The notes: generated by a model from the sequence alone, not told the origin. 64,000 bases of DNA from JBGRQB01 sp041725875 (GCA_041725875.1 JBGRQB010000002.1:47970-111969); one strand, 5' to 3'; numbered from the stretch's first letter, positions 49,934 to 58,974 are shown. Numbers and translations: made by a program.

Positions 49934-51961
49934 TTAAGATGTTATTGAATCATCATCAACTTTTTCATCAGATAATTTTATAAATCCTCTGGTTCTCCAT
50001 CTTCTTCCATTTACAAACTTTTCAAAATCTGCATCTTCTAAATCCAATTTGTCTGCATGATCAGTAACAATGATTTGTGGTTCAATTCCGGTTTCTTTGA
50101 AAGTCTTTTGGCAATGAATCACTATTTGATTAAACATATTTGTAACTGCGAAGATATCTTCATCAACTTTATTTGATTCACCAATTTTACTTTTTATTTT
50201 TTTAGCATCAAAATCATTCTCATCATCTTTAACCTGTGTTGGAAAGTATACCTGAGTTGGTTGATCTAAAAATAATATTGGAGGTATTAGAGATTTTTCA
50301 CCTCTTGAACAAAAATATTTATTTAATGACAAAAATAATGACAAATGACTATATAACCAATTTGCTCCACTACCCATTGATCTCAAATAGATTCTTTCAT
50401 TCTTTTTTTGATGCCACAGTTCAAAAGTATCTAATGAAAATTTTAAATTGATAGGATGATATGATTCTTCAAATTCTAAATTACTTCCAATTTCATTCAT
50501 CGTATTATTAATGTATGCTTCGGCCTCTCTTAACTTATTTTCAACATTGTATTTGTTCTTTAATTCCTTACGGAGTTCCATTAATTCATTCTTAATTAAC
50601 TTAATTTCTTTTAAATAATTTGACTGGGATTCATTAATTATTTCACTTAATACATTTTCAATTTTTAGTTTGATTCTCTCGGCCTGTTTTTCTAAGCTAC
50701 GATTTTTTTTAAGTTGCTCATTTATCTGATATAGTGTATCTATTTCTAAACCAAGCTTCTTAATGTCTAAATCAATGTCTTTCACTTCGAGTTCTAATTT
50801 CTTTCTATTACTTTCAAATGAATCCAGTAGTAGAGGAGTTTTCTTTAATTCATTATTTAACCAGTTGATCGACATCTCTAATTCATTAGCTTGATTTAGA
50901 AGTTCTGTATTTTTTGTATTACAGAAAGGACAGTTTGATTGATAAATATTGGCTCCAGAAGTTTCAACAATTTCATTGATTTGATTTTTGTATTGATTAG
51001 CGTATTCAATTGAACTATTGATATTATTAATCTTGATCATATTGTTTCGCTTTTCAGCAATTAATTTATTTCTTTGAAAAGTGTAATCTTTTATTTGGTT
51101 TACTGCTTCGTTAGAATCAGAATCAGGTTTTGCATCCAGTTCAATAAGGTAGTCATAATACTTTGCAGGTTCAGACAATACTACTTTAATATGTTTATCA
51201 AATAAAGGTTTACCAACTACTGCATAATAGCCCTTTAACAAAGAATTTAATCCTAGCTCTTTATCTGATTTGTTTTGATCAATTTGCTGTTGTTTATTTT
51301 CTAATTGCTTTAATTTTTTTTCTCCCTCAGCTATTTTTTGTTTTAGTATAAAATAGTCTTGGGTGATGTATCCATTAAAAATCTTGAATTGTTCAATTGT
51401 TTGGTCTCTTTTAGCTTTTTCATCAAAACGATAGAATATTGAGTGCTTATTTGCAATTAAATTTTGATGTTGAAGGAGATAGGATATTATATTTCTTATG
51501 GATGGTCTTTCCTTTTTAGCATTATTATAACGATAATTCCTATGTTCTAAATCTTCATCAGTATCAGTTATATTCAATCCGAAATATCTACCTAAGACTA
51601 ACTTGAATGTATCCATTTTTTGGAAATATTTATCTTCGAAGTATGAATCATCTATATCATCCAAATTAGGTAACTCAGATTCTACTTTTAAAAATCCAGA
51701 TGAGCTATTTTTTGATCTTGCTAATACAAGAAAAACTTCATTTAATTCAAGAATAATGAAATAAAATTTTGATACATTAGTGATTACACCCACTGGAATT
51801 GTAAATTCAGAACACCCCATGCAATAATCAAAGATTTCAATTAATGCACTTTTACCAGTTGAAGATTTACCAGTAATAATATTTAATCCTTTAGTGAAGC
51901 TGATTGAATGAACGATGTCAGAATTGTCTAAAACCCCAATAGTATTTAAGTAACATTTCAT
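49934..51961 (-). CDS. ABC-3C system ATPase with DUF3732 (SMC-like)
   Basis: This 675-residue ATPase has an N-terminal ATP head with Walker A GKSSTGKS (about 31-38). A long coiled coil is interrupted at about 340 by a CPFCNTK zinc-hook-like CxxC, as in Rad50-type proteins. The C-terminal head has LRSMGSGANW (signature region, about 525), Walker B ILFLDQPTQVYFP (about 563) and VTDHAD (switch His). LFLDQPxQVYFP is the mark of DUF3732 ATPases of ABC-three-component systems. It overlaps the middle-component gene by 4 bases (ATGA). It is predicted to bind nucleic acid or free DNA ends and to control the effector encoded upstream. Confidence 0.82.
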   Translation of the reverse strand: MKCYLNTIGVLDNSDIVHSISFTKGLNIITGKSSTGKSALIEIFDYCMGCSEFTIPVGVITNVSKFYFIILELNEVFLVLARSKNSSSGFLKVESELPNLDDIDDSYFEDKYFQKMDTFKLVLGRYFGLNITDTDEDLEHRNYRYNNAKKERPSIRNIISYLLQHQNLIANKHSIFYRFDEKAKRDQTIEQFKIFNGYITQDYFILKQKIAEGEKKLKQLENKQQQIDQNKSDKELGLNSLLKGYYAVVGKPLFDKHIKVVLSEPAKYYDYLIELDAKPDSDSNEAVNQIKDYTFQRNKLIAEKRNNMIKINNINSSIEYANQYKNQINEIVETSGANIYQSNCPFCNTKNTELLNQANELEMSINWLNNELKKTPLLLDSFESNRKKLELEVKDIDLDIKKLGLEIDTLYQINEQLKKNRSLEKQAERIKLKIENVLSEIINESQSNYLKEIKLIKNELMELRKELKNKYNVENKLREAEAYINNTMNEIGSNLEFEESYHPINLKFSLDTFELWHQKKNERIYLRSMGSGANWLYSHLSLFLSLNKYFCSRGEKSLIPPILFLDQPTQVYFPTQVKDDENDFDAKKIKSKIGESNKVDEDIFAVTNMFNQIVIHCQKTFKETGIEPQIIVTDHADKLDLEDADFEKFVNGRRWRTRGFIKLSDEKVDDDSITS

Positions 51962-52422
51962 AATTTCTTTACTCCTAATTCCCTATAAATTGATATAACA
52001 TCAAAATCTTTAAAAATATTATGAATCTTAGCAGCTGCTTTCATATAATCATCTTTGCGATTGGTGCCTGGAATTCTATCAGTATTTTCTATAATTATTG
52101 ACAAATTTTCATTTAATGTAAAAACTTTATTATCAATTAAATATTGCAGACACAAGTTAGTAATAGGCTTATATAGTTCAATTCTGTCTGTTAATCCAAA
52201 CAGATTTTCATTTTTTGAAGAAAAAGTCTGCATTGAGCTATTGCTTTTAGAGTATTTTAAACTCTTACAACTATTTTGATTTAAAACTAAAGGTAAGATT
52301 AAATAAGAAAGTAGTATATTTTTCTCGATCTGTACAAAGTTTTTATATGCTTGAATAAATAAAGGTGAAAACACAAAAGGATTATTATTTAGCTTGTAAA
52401 TACTGTCTGCAAATTTACTCAT
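51958..52422 (-). CDS. ABC-3C system middle component
   Basis: A 154-residue helical protein: FADSIYKLNNNPFVFSPLFIQAYKNFVQIEKNILLSYLILPLVLN, then YLIDNKVFTLNENLSIIIENTDR. This is the pattern of the three-component ABC system middle component family (DUF6521-like). It has no catalytic motif and is thought to bridge the ATPase and the effector. It overlaps both neighbours (8 and 4 bases), so the three genes are one translationally coupled unit. The family assignment rests mainly on the N-terminal pattern and on context. Confidence 0.72.
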   Translation of the reverse strand: MSKFADSIYKLNNNPFVFSPLFIQAYKNFVQIEKNILLSYLILPLVLNQNSCKSLKYSKSNSSMQTFSSKNENLFGLTDRIELYKPITNLCLQYLIDNKVFTLNENLSIIIENTDRIPGTNRKDDYMKAAAKIHNIFKDFDVISIYRELGVKKL

Positions 52423-53548
52423 CTTCTTCTGCCTCCAATTTCCATTTTACATCATCCTTAGAATCAGCCAACTCATGAATTATTCCGTTCCTGAAAAATT
52501 TTCTTGTGTCATTAAATCTTTGAAATGGCGGTGGAGAAGCTAAAGTCACTTCATAGTAGAATTTCTTAGAGTCTTTGACTAGATTTTTTTTTGTTGTATT
52601 CAATGAAGCTAGATTGTAAGCGGAACAGAATGTTCTATGTAACTCATTTTCATATTCATTCACGTATCTCCAATCAACTAAATTAGAGTTAAATTCTTCA
52701 ATAATAGTTTTTCTAGTATTTAAAAAATCTCCAATTGATTGATTTAGTATATCTGGATCTTTAAGTTCCTTTATTTTTTGAACGAAGATATAGTCCTCTA
52801 CCTCTTCTTTTTCTTGATCTGATATGTCTGCTTCAGAATATTTTGATGGAAAAACATATTTGGCAGAAGCAAAAGCACTTGATAATTCTTCGACCTTTGA
52901 TGTAAAGTCTTCATATGTAATTTCCCATCTGGTGTTACCACTTATCTTAGGACTAATTATATAACCCATAAGTGAATTAATATAATCATTTCGATTTGGT
53001 TGAATAATATTTTTTGCATACCTGCGAACAATTCTATTATATAATTCTTCAGAGGCCTCACTACAAGTTACAATACGAAATTTTTGTAGTATATGCTTTA
53101 ATTTGCTTTCTCTTGATTTATCTAGGACATAATTAAGGAGACTATCTGTTTTATTGGATTTACTATTGCGTTTAGCATACTCAGAAGCTATATTCTGTAA
53201 AGTTTCTAATCTTCTTATTGAACTCATATTTTCCCAATCAGAAATAGTAGCATTCTTTCCAAATGCTTGTGTGGTCAATAGAATTAATTGCTTGTAAAAT
53301 GACGGATCGAAATCATCTAATAACCAATTTTTGAGTGTTTTCCATAGATTATGATCTAAGTCAGTAAGATCATCAGCGAAGTTTTTTACCTCTATTTGTT
53401 TACCATCTGAGAGAGTTACATCACCATAGCTTTCTATGAAAACTTTTTCGTCTTTATCCAAATCAAAACACAATTCAAGAGCTACATAAAACTGGTAAAC
53501 AATTGGGATTATCTTATCTGAAGCATCTTGTGATAGTTTTTTTGCCAT
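52415..53548 (-). CDS. ABC-3C system effector with a PD-(D/E)XK-like nuclease motif
   Basis: A 377-residue protein, first gene of the ABC-3C operon. The N-terminal 60 residues read IVYQFYVALELCF, then VFIESYGDVTLSDG and KQIEVKNF. E39, D43 and E53-x-K55 fit the D-(X)n-E-x-K core of PD-(D/E)XK nucleases, as in Cap4/DUF4297-type proteins. The remaining about 300 residues are mostly helical and end in an acidic tail; this is the part expected to contact the middle component. In this system class the variable N-terminal domain is the effector and the ATPase decides when it acts. The nuclease call is my reading of the motif. Confidence 0.72.
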   Translation of the reverse strand: MAKKLSQDASDKIIPIVYQFYVALELCFDLDKDEKVFIESYGDVTLSDGKQIEVKNFADDLTDLDHNLWKTLKNWLLDDFDPSFYKQLILLTTQAFGKNATISDWENMSSIRRLETLQNIASEYAKRNSKSNKTDSLLNYVLDKSRESKLKHILQKFRIVTCSEASEELYNRIVRRYAKNIIQPNRNDYINSLMGYIISPKISGNTRWEITYEDFTSKVEELSSAFASAKYVFPSKYSEADISDQEKEEVEDYIFVQKIKELKDPDILNQSIGDFLNTRKTIIEEFNSNLVDWRYVNEYENELHRTFCSAYNLASLNTTKKNLVKDSKKFYYEVTLASPPPFQRFNDTRKFFRNGIIHELADSKDDVKWKLEAEEDE

Positions 53549-54019
53549 TTCAGTTTCTCGAAATAATGAATACGAATTTTTGCACCTTACCCAATATTAG
53601 TTGGTCTCAGATTGAAGAAACTTATTAGAGTTACAATAAGTTCACTAAATCAGTCCTAAAAGTATTAAAATATGAAACTTTGGGCGGATTGTCAATTTCA
53701 GACTAAATTGAATTATTTAAATTGGTAATTAACTGAAACAATCAAGACTGAAGGAAGAAGGCTGTATTATGAGTGATTCTGATAACTATATTATATAATG
53801 CTGTATAAATTAATTCTAAATAGCCCAGTCCAGACTGTTTTACAAATAATAGTCTTTGTTTTTGCCTTAAATCGAAGCTTTTTATAAGTGGTATTTCCCT
53901 TTTCAGCGAGAGTTATTAGATCTAGGCCTAATTCACTCACCCTCAAAGCTCAAGTAACATTAGTTACCAAGTTTTTTTATTTATGGGATACTACCTCAGA
54001 CTGCCTGAATACATACCAT
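53549..54019. other. 471 bases without a gene
   Basis: The region is AT-rich with stops in all frames and no clear hairpin terminator. I checked for a copy of the tRNA-Lys 3' end (possible attachment site) and saw only the short word CACTCAC near 53935, which is not significant. It must contain the ABC-3C promoter at its left end. Confidence 0.5.
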
Positions 54020-54433
54020 TTATTTTGAATTAGATTCGCAGCAAGTACTTTGGCATAGACAATATTTTCTATTGTAAAAATGTAAACCTGCCAATAATCC
54101 AGCGGTTATATATAAAGGAGTTTTAGCAACTTCAAAAAGAACCAGATGATCATTTATTATTAGAAAAAATAACAGTATAAATGAAAAATAGAATGTATAA
54201 CGCATCCAGATTTTTGAGGTTGTTTTAGCTGAATAATAAACTGCAACAAAGGAAATCACCAGAAAAAGGAAGTCAATTGTTTTCCACCAGACTGGCGCAT
54301 CTGCACAACAGCTTGCGGTACAAGCTTGTGCAATAAATATAAAAGGGGTAATCATACAATGAATAAGGCATAAGGTTGAACTCGTCATACCGATGTTATC
54401 AGCTGCAAAGTACTTCTTAATTACTAAATCCAT
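54020..54433 (-). CDS. MerC-family membrane protein
   Basis: A 137-residue protein with four membrane segments (about 15-37, 48-65, 74-92, 100-118). STLCLIHCMITPF (about 20-32) is the conserved first-helix Cys-x-x-His-Cys region of MerC, and a Cys-rich tail (KYCLCQSTCCESNSK) could bind metal. Here the gene is co-transcribed with a COG0523 GTPase and a Fur-family regulator, so zinc is a more likely substrate than mercury. It overlaps the GTPase gene by one base. Transport direction and substrate are inferred. Confidence 0.8.
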   Translation of the reverse strand: MDLVIKKYFAADNIGMTSSTLCLIHCMITPFIFIAQACTASCCADAPVWWKTIDFLFLVISFVAVYYSAKTTSKIWMRYTFYFSFILLFFLIINDHLVLFEVAKTPLYITAGLLAGLHFYNRKYCLCQSTCCESNSK

Positions 54434-55419
54434 TATTTTCTTACTAAGTTAATCAGACCTTCTTTAATCTCATTTTCAATTTCTTTCAGGTCTGTACCAA
54501 TAATTATAATTTTACTCTCTTTTTTATCTTCTTCTTCCCACTCTGAGCCTTTTGAGAGTTGATAGTCTTTACCTACAGATTGAAGAATTATTTTATTTTT
54601 TTCATTTTCTACACTCAAAACACCCTTTAATCTTAATACATTGTCAGTGTTCATTAGTAAAAAGAATTTTAACCAGACAGATAATCTTTCCATATCAAAA
54701 CATCCGGGGATTTGATAGCTTAATGTTTTTATCTGATGGGTTTTTGTGTTGGTTGAGTCTGCAGTTTCTGAAATGTTAAAATCTGAAATAGATTTTTCAG
54801 TTTTTGAAGATTGAAACAATTCACTATTTAAAATTTTATTTTCTTTTACTCTTCCGTGAACAGTTTTTTCAACTTTTGCAAATGGGTTAACTGTATAAAC
54901 GTTTTGTTCAACTTCAGCCATTTTTTCATCAGATATTAAATCACTTTTATTAATTAATACGATATCTGATTGTGCAATTTGGTTATATGCTTCCTTAAAT
55001 TCATTTATTCTGTTTATAAATGATTCAGCATCAACCATACCAACTACGCTATCCAATTTGAAATATTTTTGGGCGCGCTCACCGGTAAACATTTTTATTA
55101 CCTGTCCCGGATCTGCTATTCCGGTGGCTTCTATAAGTATATAATCATACTGTGCATTAGTTAAAATAAGACTATTAAGCAAAGTGCCCAGTTCTGTGCT
55201 AAGTGAACAGCATATACATCCACTTGTAAATTCACGAATGTCATTCTGACTATTATTACTAATCAGATCACTATCAATATTTATTTTACCGAACTCATTT
55301 TCTATTATCAGAAAATTAGTGTCGGTATTTTGTTTTAGTAGTTCGTTAAGTAAGGTTGTTTTGCCAGATCCCAAAAATCCTGTTATAATTGTTACCGGCA
55401 TTACTTTTTTATCATTCAT
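54433..55419 (-). CDS. COG0523 (CobW/ZNG-type) metal-chaperone GTPase
   Basis: A 328-residue G3E GTPase with Walker A TGFLGSGKTTLLN (G17-K20 region). The metal-binding GCICC motif is C68/C70/C71, followed by the base-recognition motif INKSD (about 152-156) and a CobW C-terminal domain with KGVLSVENEKNKIILQSVG at about 265-283. Proteins of this family hand zinc or cobalt to client enzymes under metal shortage. The position between a Fur-like regulator and MerC indicates the zinc branch. The nucleotide and metal sites are all intact. It starts 11 bases after the regulator gene. Confidence 0.92.
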   Translation of the reverse strand: MNDKKVMPVTIITGFLGSGKTTLLNELLKQNTDTNFLIIENEFGKINIDSDLISNNSQNDIREFTSGCICCSLSTELGTLLNSLILTNAQYDYILIEATGIADPGQVIKMFTGERAQKYFKLDSVVGMVDAESFINRINEFKEAYNQIAQSDIVLINKSDLISDEKMAEVEQNVYTVNPFAKVEKTVHGRVKENKILNSELFQSSKTEKSISDFNISETADSTNTKTHQIKTLSYQIPGCFDMERLSVWLKFFLLMNTDNVLRLKGVLSVENEKNKIILQSVGKDYQLSKGSEWEEEDKKESKIIIIGTDLKEIENEIKEGLINLVRK

Positions 55420-55430
55420 TTTGAAATTTC

Positions 55431-55838
55431 CTAGTTATTTCCAGAACATTTATCACATTCGCCTTTTACAATTAGTCCAATTTCAGATATTGTAAATCCA
55501 TCGGGTAATATTGGCTGAGGAATTTCTGTTTCATCAAGGCATTTTACAAACTTGCAGCTGTTACAATAAAAATGTGCGTGTTCTTTTTTTCTTGTTAAAG
55601 AGTTATCAAGCTCATATTTCACGAGCTGATTATCGATTACAATTTTGCGGATTATTTTATTTTTTTTTAGAGTTTTAAACGATCTATAAAAGGTAGTCCG
55701 GTCATAATTTTCTGTTAATCGGTCTTTTATTTCATTTTCCGATAAAGCTCTATCGGCAGAAATAACAATATCGATAATTCCCTCACGACAGCCGGTTCGT
55801 TTAAGTCGGCGTTTATTTAATATATCAATAGCAAGCAT
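55431..55838 (-). CDS. zur: Fur-family regulator, probably zinc-responsive (Zur)
   Basis: A 135-residue protein from the ATG at 55838; a longer frame with a TTG start at 55865 would lie inside the operator and is rejected, while GAGG stands 8 bases before 55838. The winged helix is SADRALSENEIKDRLTENYDRTTFYRSFKTLKKNKIIRKI. The metal-binding half has KEHAHFYCNSCKFVKC and the structural zinc C-x-x-C pair GECDKC. Zinc specificity is inferred from the two palindromes in its promoter and the COG0523/MerC genes that follow. It probably represses its own operon when zinc is plentiful. Confidence 0.85.
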   Translation of the reverse strand: MLAIDILNKRRLKRTGCREGIIDIVISADRALSENEIKDRLTENYDRTTFYRSFKTLKKNKIIRKIVIDNQLVKYELDNSLTRKKEHAHFYCNSCKFVKCLDETEIPQPILPDGFTISEIGLIVKGECDKCSGNN

Positions 55839-55857
55839 AATGCAGCCTCGTTTCAAA

Positions 55858-55872
55858 TGCAACAACGTTGCA
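55858..55872. promoter_or_regulatory. Palindromic Zur-type operator 1
   Basis: TGCAACAACGTTGCA is a 15-base near-perfect palindrome just upstream of the zur start codon. It ends one base into the TATATTTG promoter element and would block RNA polymerase. Confidence 0.75.
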
Positions 55873-55903
55873 AATATAAATTAAATGCAATAATGTTGCA
55901 ACT
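55871..55903 (-). promoter_or_regulatory. Bacteroidota-type promoter of the zur operon
   Basis: On the minus strand TTG, then 20 bases, then TATATTTG (55871-55878) match the same promoter type as the tRNA-Lys promoter. Both operators overlap it. Confidence 0.65.
55886..55900. promoter_or_regulatory. Palindromic Zur-type operator 2
   Basis: TGCAATAATGTTGCA is a second copy of operator 1 with few changes, 28 bases away centre to centre, lying between the -33 and -7 elements of the promoter. Confidence 0.72.
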
Positions 55904-56148
55904 TGAAAGAATTTAGAATTCGAAGACTAAACTTTCAAACTAAATATAAAATTTGTTTCTGGCATCATCTCAAATTTTTATATTGATGATATTTAGGAAT
56001 GAAATCTTACCGTAGTCGGGATATCAAACTTATAGTTGAATTTAGATATATAAATTTTGATACTTGTAGCAATTGTTTCAAAAAACTAATGATGATTTTT
56101 CGAAAAAATAAAATATATTTTGCTCTAAAGGTAAGTCTAAAATAGAAA

Positions 56149-57036
56149 ATGGATAGCAAAACAAAAAATAAAGATTTTGATCTGTTACTGGAAAGTGTAG
56201 GTTTGGCACCATCAAAAATACCTGAGTTTTACATCTTTAAATTTGAAGACATAGAAAAAGATATACTTGAAAGTGGCAGCCGAAATCTGGATCTATTCGA
56301 AATATCATTCTATCATGGTTATGATATAGATCTGCTTGTAGAGCATGAAAAGAAAAGTGCATTGGAAAACAATTTGTGTTTTGTATCGCCCAATCAATTG
56401 TTTAATTGGAACTTAAAAAAAAGAAACAGCGGAAGCTATAACTATACTATCTTTTTCAGACCTGAGTTGTTACCTTATTCAAAAGGAGCTTATTCGCTTT
56501 ACAAAATGTTTCCTTTTTTCAATCGTAATATTCAGTCAATATACCGATTGTCAAAAAAACACAGCGATTTTGTTGTTAATCTTCTTGAAAAAATATATTA
56601 CGAGCACAAAAATTTTAATGAGGATAGTTTGCAACTCATTATTTCGTACTTAAACATTTTATTGATTAACTGTAAACGCGAACTTAGACAAAACCACTAT
56701 CTTATTAAAGAGCGTAGCAGGGCAGAAGAAATATCTTATCAGTTCGAAAGTCTTGTTCAAAATTCTGTGAAATCAAAACAGGTTATTTCTTTCTATGCTA
56801 ATAAACTAAATATAAGTGAAGTTTATTTATCTGAATGTGTCAAAAAAACAACAAAGAAAACTGCAAAACAGATTATTGATGAATATTTAATTATTGAGGC
56901 AAAATCTGTTCTAAAGCATTCCAATAAATCCATTGCCCAAATAAGTATTGAATTAGGCTTTGATGATAATTCAAACTTTGGAAAATATTTTAAGAAACAT
57001 ACAGGTATGACACCGTTAGAATTTCAAAATACATAA
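56149..57036 (+). CDS. AraC-family transcriptional regulator
   Basis: A 295-residue protein. The N-terminal half (about 20-165) is a cupin-like sensory domain (FEISFYHGYDIDLLVEHEKKSAL and CFVSPNQLFNW) with TIFFRPELLPYSKGAYSLYKMFPFF, a pattern common in Bacteroidota AraC regulators. The two helix-turn-helix motifs are in the last 100 residues: VISFYANKLNISEVYLSECVKKTTKKTAKQII and KSIAQISIELGFDDNSNFGKYFKKHTGMTPLEF. It is a typical activator, so the PPOX-like gene that follows after 180 bases on the same strand is a possible target. The ligand is unknown. Confidence 0.9.
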   Translation: MDSKTKNKDFDLLLESVGLAPSKIPEFYIFKFEDIEKDILESGSRNLDLFEISFYHGYDIDLLVEHEKKSALENNLCFVSPNQLFNWNLKKRNSGSYNYTIFFRPELLPYSKGAYSLYKMFPFFNRNIQSIYRLSKKHSDFVVNLLEKIYYEHKNFNEDSLQLIISYLNILLINCKRELRQNHYLIKERSRAEEISYQFESLVQNSVKSKQVISFYANKLNISEVYLSECVKKTTKKTAKQIIDEYLIIEAKSVLKHSNKSIAQISIELGFDDNSNFGKYFKKHTGMTPLEFQNT

Positions 57037-57216
57037 GTTTTTACCATATAATCCTCATTTTGTAACACATATCTATGTAAATACTTCCGTATAATTGTAT
57101 TATGTAAATATTCAACAATAAAGTTAAATCCAGCTATAAGACTAATTGCGCAGAAAAATTATTATTGAAGAAATTACAACCTGGATTAAAAGTTAAATAG
57201 TAAAGGAGAAAGAATT

Positions 57217-57618
57217 ATGACTAAAGAATTAGATTTTTTGAGGAAAAACAATGAAGGTTTTTTGGCAACTGTTGATGAGTCAGGAAAACCTAGAGTCAGA
57301 GGTTGGGGTATATTACGTGTTGATGACGATAAGCTTGTATTTGGAACTTCGCATACCAAGAAAGTATTTTCCCAACTTAAAGTAAATCCCTTTGCAGAAT
57401 GGATTTCACTGGGTGAGAATTTCACGTCCTTGAGAGTAAGTGGTAATATTAGATTTGAAGATAATAAGAGTGTAAAAGAAAAAATTGGTCAGGAAAATCC
57501 ATTATTACAGCAGCTATATGCAAACTCTAATGAAGAATTTGAGATATTCTATTTAGAAAATTTAGAATACGATTGGTATATTACAGAAATACCACCTGAG
57601 TTTATGAATAAACAATAA
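57217..57618 (+). CDS. Pyridoxamine 5'-phosphate oxidase-fold (FMN/F420-binding-like) protein
   Basis: A 133-residue split-barrel protein: EGFLATVDESGKPRVRGWGILRVDDDKLVFGTSHTKKVFSQLKVNPFAEWIS is the nucleotide-cofactor-binding core of small PPOX-like proteins. LRVSGNIRFEDNKSVKEKIGQENP and FEIFYLENLEYDWYITEIP are its end. Such proteins bind FMN, F420 or heme and often reduce small molecules; the exact cofactor cannot be read. The ATG is preceded by GGAGAAAG. It follows the AraC regulator, a common pairing. Confidence 0.85.
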   Translation: MTKELDFLRKNNEGFLATVDESGKPRVRGWGILRVDDDKLVFGTSHTKKVFSQLKVNPFAEWISLGENFTSLRVSGNIRFEDNKSVKEKIGQENPLLQQLYANSNEEFEIFYLENLEYDWYITEIPPEFMNKQ

Positions 57619-57944
57619 TTTATTTGATAGTGTTGTGTCAAAATTATGAACGATGTATTTATGTAAGTATCCTTAATCTTGTTTAACTTAAATAAGTTTG
57701 GTGCATAAGAAACTCAGAGGTTTTGAGTGTAATCACTCATGAATCTGATAAACCATTACTTGTACCAATAATAAGATACCACTTGATTTGAATTTTCATA
57801 AAAAGATATGCATCTGGAGACAGGAAAAGTTGACCCGATAGATGCCGCGGGTAATTTTGTTGTAACCAAGTATTATTTTTGAGTAATTTTAGACTGTTGT
57901 TTTTATCTAAAATCTTATCAAATTAGATACTTTAAGGTACTGAT
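57619..57944. other. 326-base gap with a possible gene remnant
   Basis: Nothing of protein length is present. A short frame at 57808-57882 reads MHLETGKVDPIDAAGNFVVT and KYYF then a stop, which looks like the end of a real protein rather than random sequence, so a degraded gene is possible. The rest is AT-rich; a small GAGTG/CACTC hairpin lies near 57725-57738. Confidence 0.35.
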
Positions 57945-58865
57945 ATGAAAATCTTTTTCGGAGCAATATTTACACTCTTTTTATTCCTTTCTTTGCAAAC
58001 ACAAACCGGGGAAACGGAAAAACCGCATATCTCTTTTTCTTTTGATGACGGCAGTACAAAACATATTTTATCACATAGTTGTGCTGATTGGAATTCGATG
58101 ATCCGAAAACAGTTGAAAGATAATAATATTCAGGCGGTCTGGTTTGTTGCGGGTAAAAGTGTGGATAATGATAAAGGCAGAGAGTTATTGCAAAAATGGA
58201 ATGATGACGGGCATATAATTGCAAATCATACTTATAATCATTTCAACTATAATGATTCTTTAATTACCTGCAAAGCATACAGTAAAGATATTCAAAAATG
58301 TGATTCATTAATAAGCCGCTATAAAAATTATAGAAAAATTGTTCGTTTCCCCTATTTAAATGGAGGAAATACCATATCAAAGCGAGATAGCCTGAATGAT
58401 TTTCTTCACCAAAATAATTATAAGCAGGGATGGGTCACAATTGATAATGCCGAATGGTATATAAATATGAGATTGATCCGCCGATTAAAGGAAAATCCTG
58501 ATGCTGATATAAGCAGATATAGAGATTATTATGTTAATCACGTTTTCAAAATGGCACAGCATTATAATAAGCTTTCAACTCAGATTAATCGCCGACAAAT
58601 AAAACATACTCTCCTGCTGCATTTTAATTTGACTTCGGCATTGTTTTTAAATGATCTGATTGAAAAGTTCAGAAATGAGGGATGGGTAATTGATAATTAC
58701 AGCGATGCAGTTGCAAGTCCGATTTATTCCGAACATCCGATCGGAATACCTGCCGAGCAAAGTCTAATATGGATGCAGGCAAAAGAAATTGGAGGATTTG
58801 AATTGAACTATTCTGAAGAAAATAGCAGATATCAGAAAGCAAAAATGGATAAGCTGGGATTGTAA
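57945..58865 (+). CDS. Secreted polysaccharide deacetylase family protein
   Basis: A 306-residue protein with a signal peptide (1-20). The NodB-type catalytic site is clear: SFDDGS (D34, D35) and the zinc-binding HTYNH (H95, H99) in HIIANHTYNHFNY, then RFPYLNGGNT. These enzymes remove N-acetyl or O-acetyl groups from chitin, peptidoglycan or other glycans with a metal ion. The gene has no sugar-related neighbours. The last 60 residues (WMQAKEIGGFELNYSEENSRYQK) are less conserved. It is followed by a strong hairpin shared with the convergent hydrolase. Confidence 0.85.
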   Translation: MKIFFGAIFTLFLFLSLQTQTGETEKPHISFSFDDGSTKHILSHSCADWNSMIRKQLKDNNIQAVWFVAGKSVDNDKGRELLQKWNDDGHIIANHTYNHFNYNDSLITCKAYSKDIQKCDSLISRYKNYRKIVRFPYLNGGNTISKRDSLNDFLHQNNYKQGWVTIDNAEWYINMRLIRRLKENPDADISRYRDYYVNHVFKMAQHYNKLSTQINRRQIKHTLLLHFNLTSALFLNDLIEKFRNEGWVIDNYSDAVASPIYSEHPIGIPAEQSLIWMQAKEIGGFELNYSEENSRYQKAKMDKLGL

Positions 58866-58974
58866 ATATAGCTGAGGTAACTTTAATATCTATTGTTTTC
58901 CTATTTACATATAAATGTTAACTAAAATTTTCTTTTTTGAAAAAGAAACAATCAAGTGATATTTATAAGAATAA

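Noticed and set aside
53930..53942. Possible attachment repeat of tRNA-Lys
   Set aside because: Only the word CACTCAC is shared with the tRNA 3' end, which is expected by chance.
55839..55865. Longer zur start at a TTG
   Set aside because: It would place the start inside the operator and lose the ribosome site that precedes the ATG at 55838.
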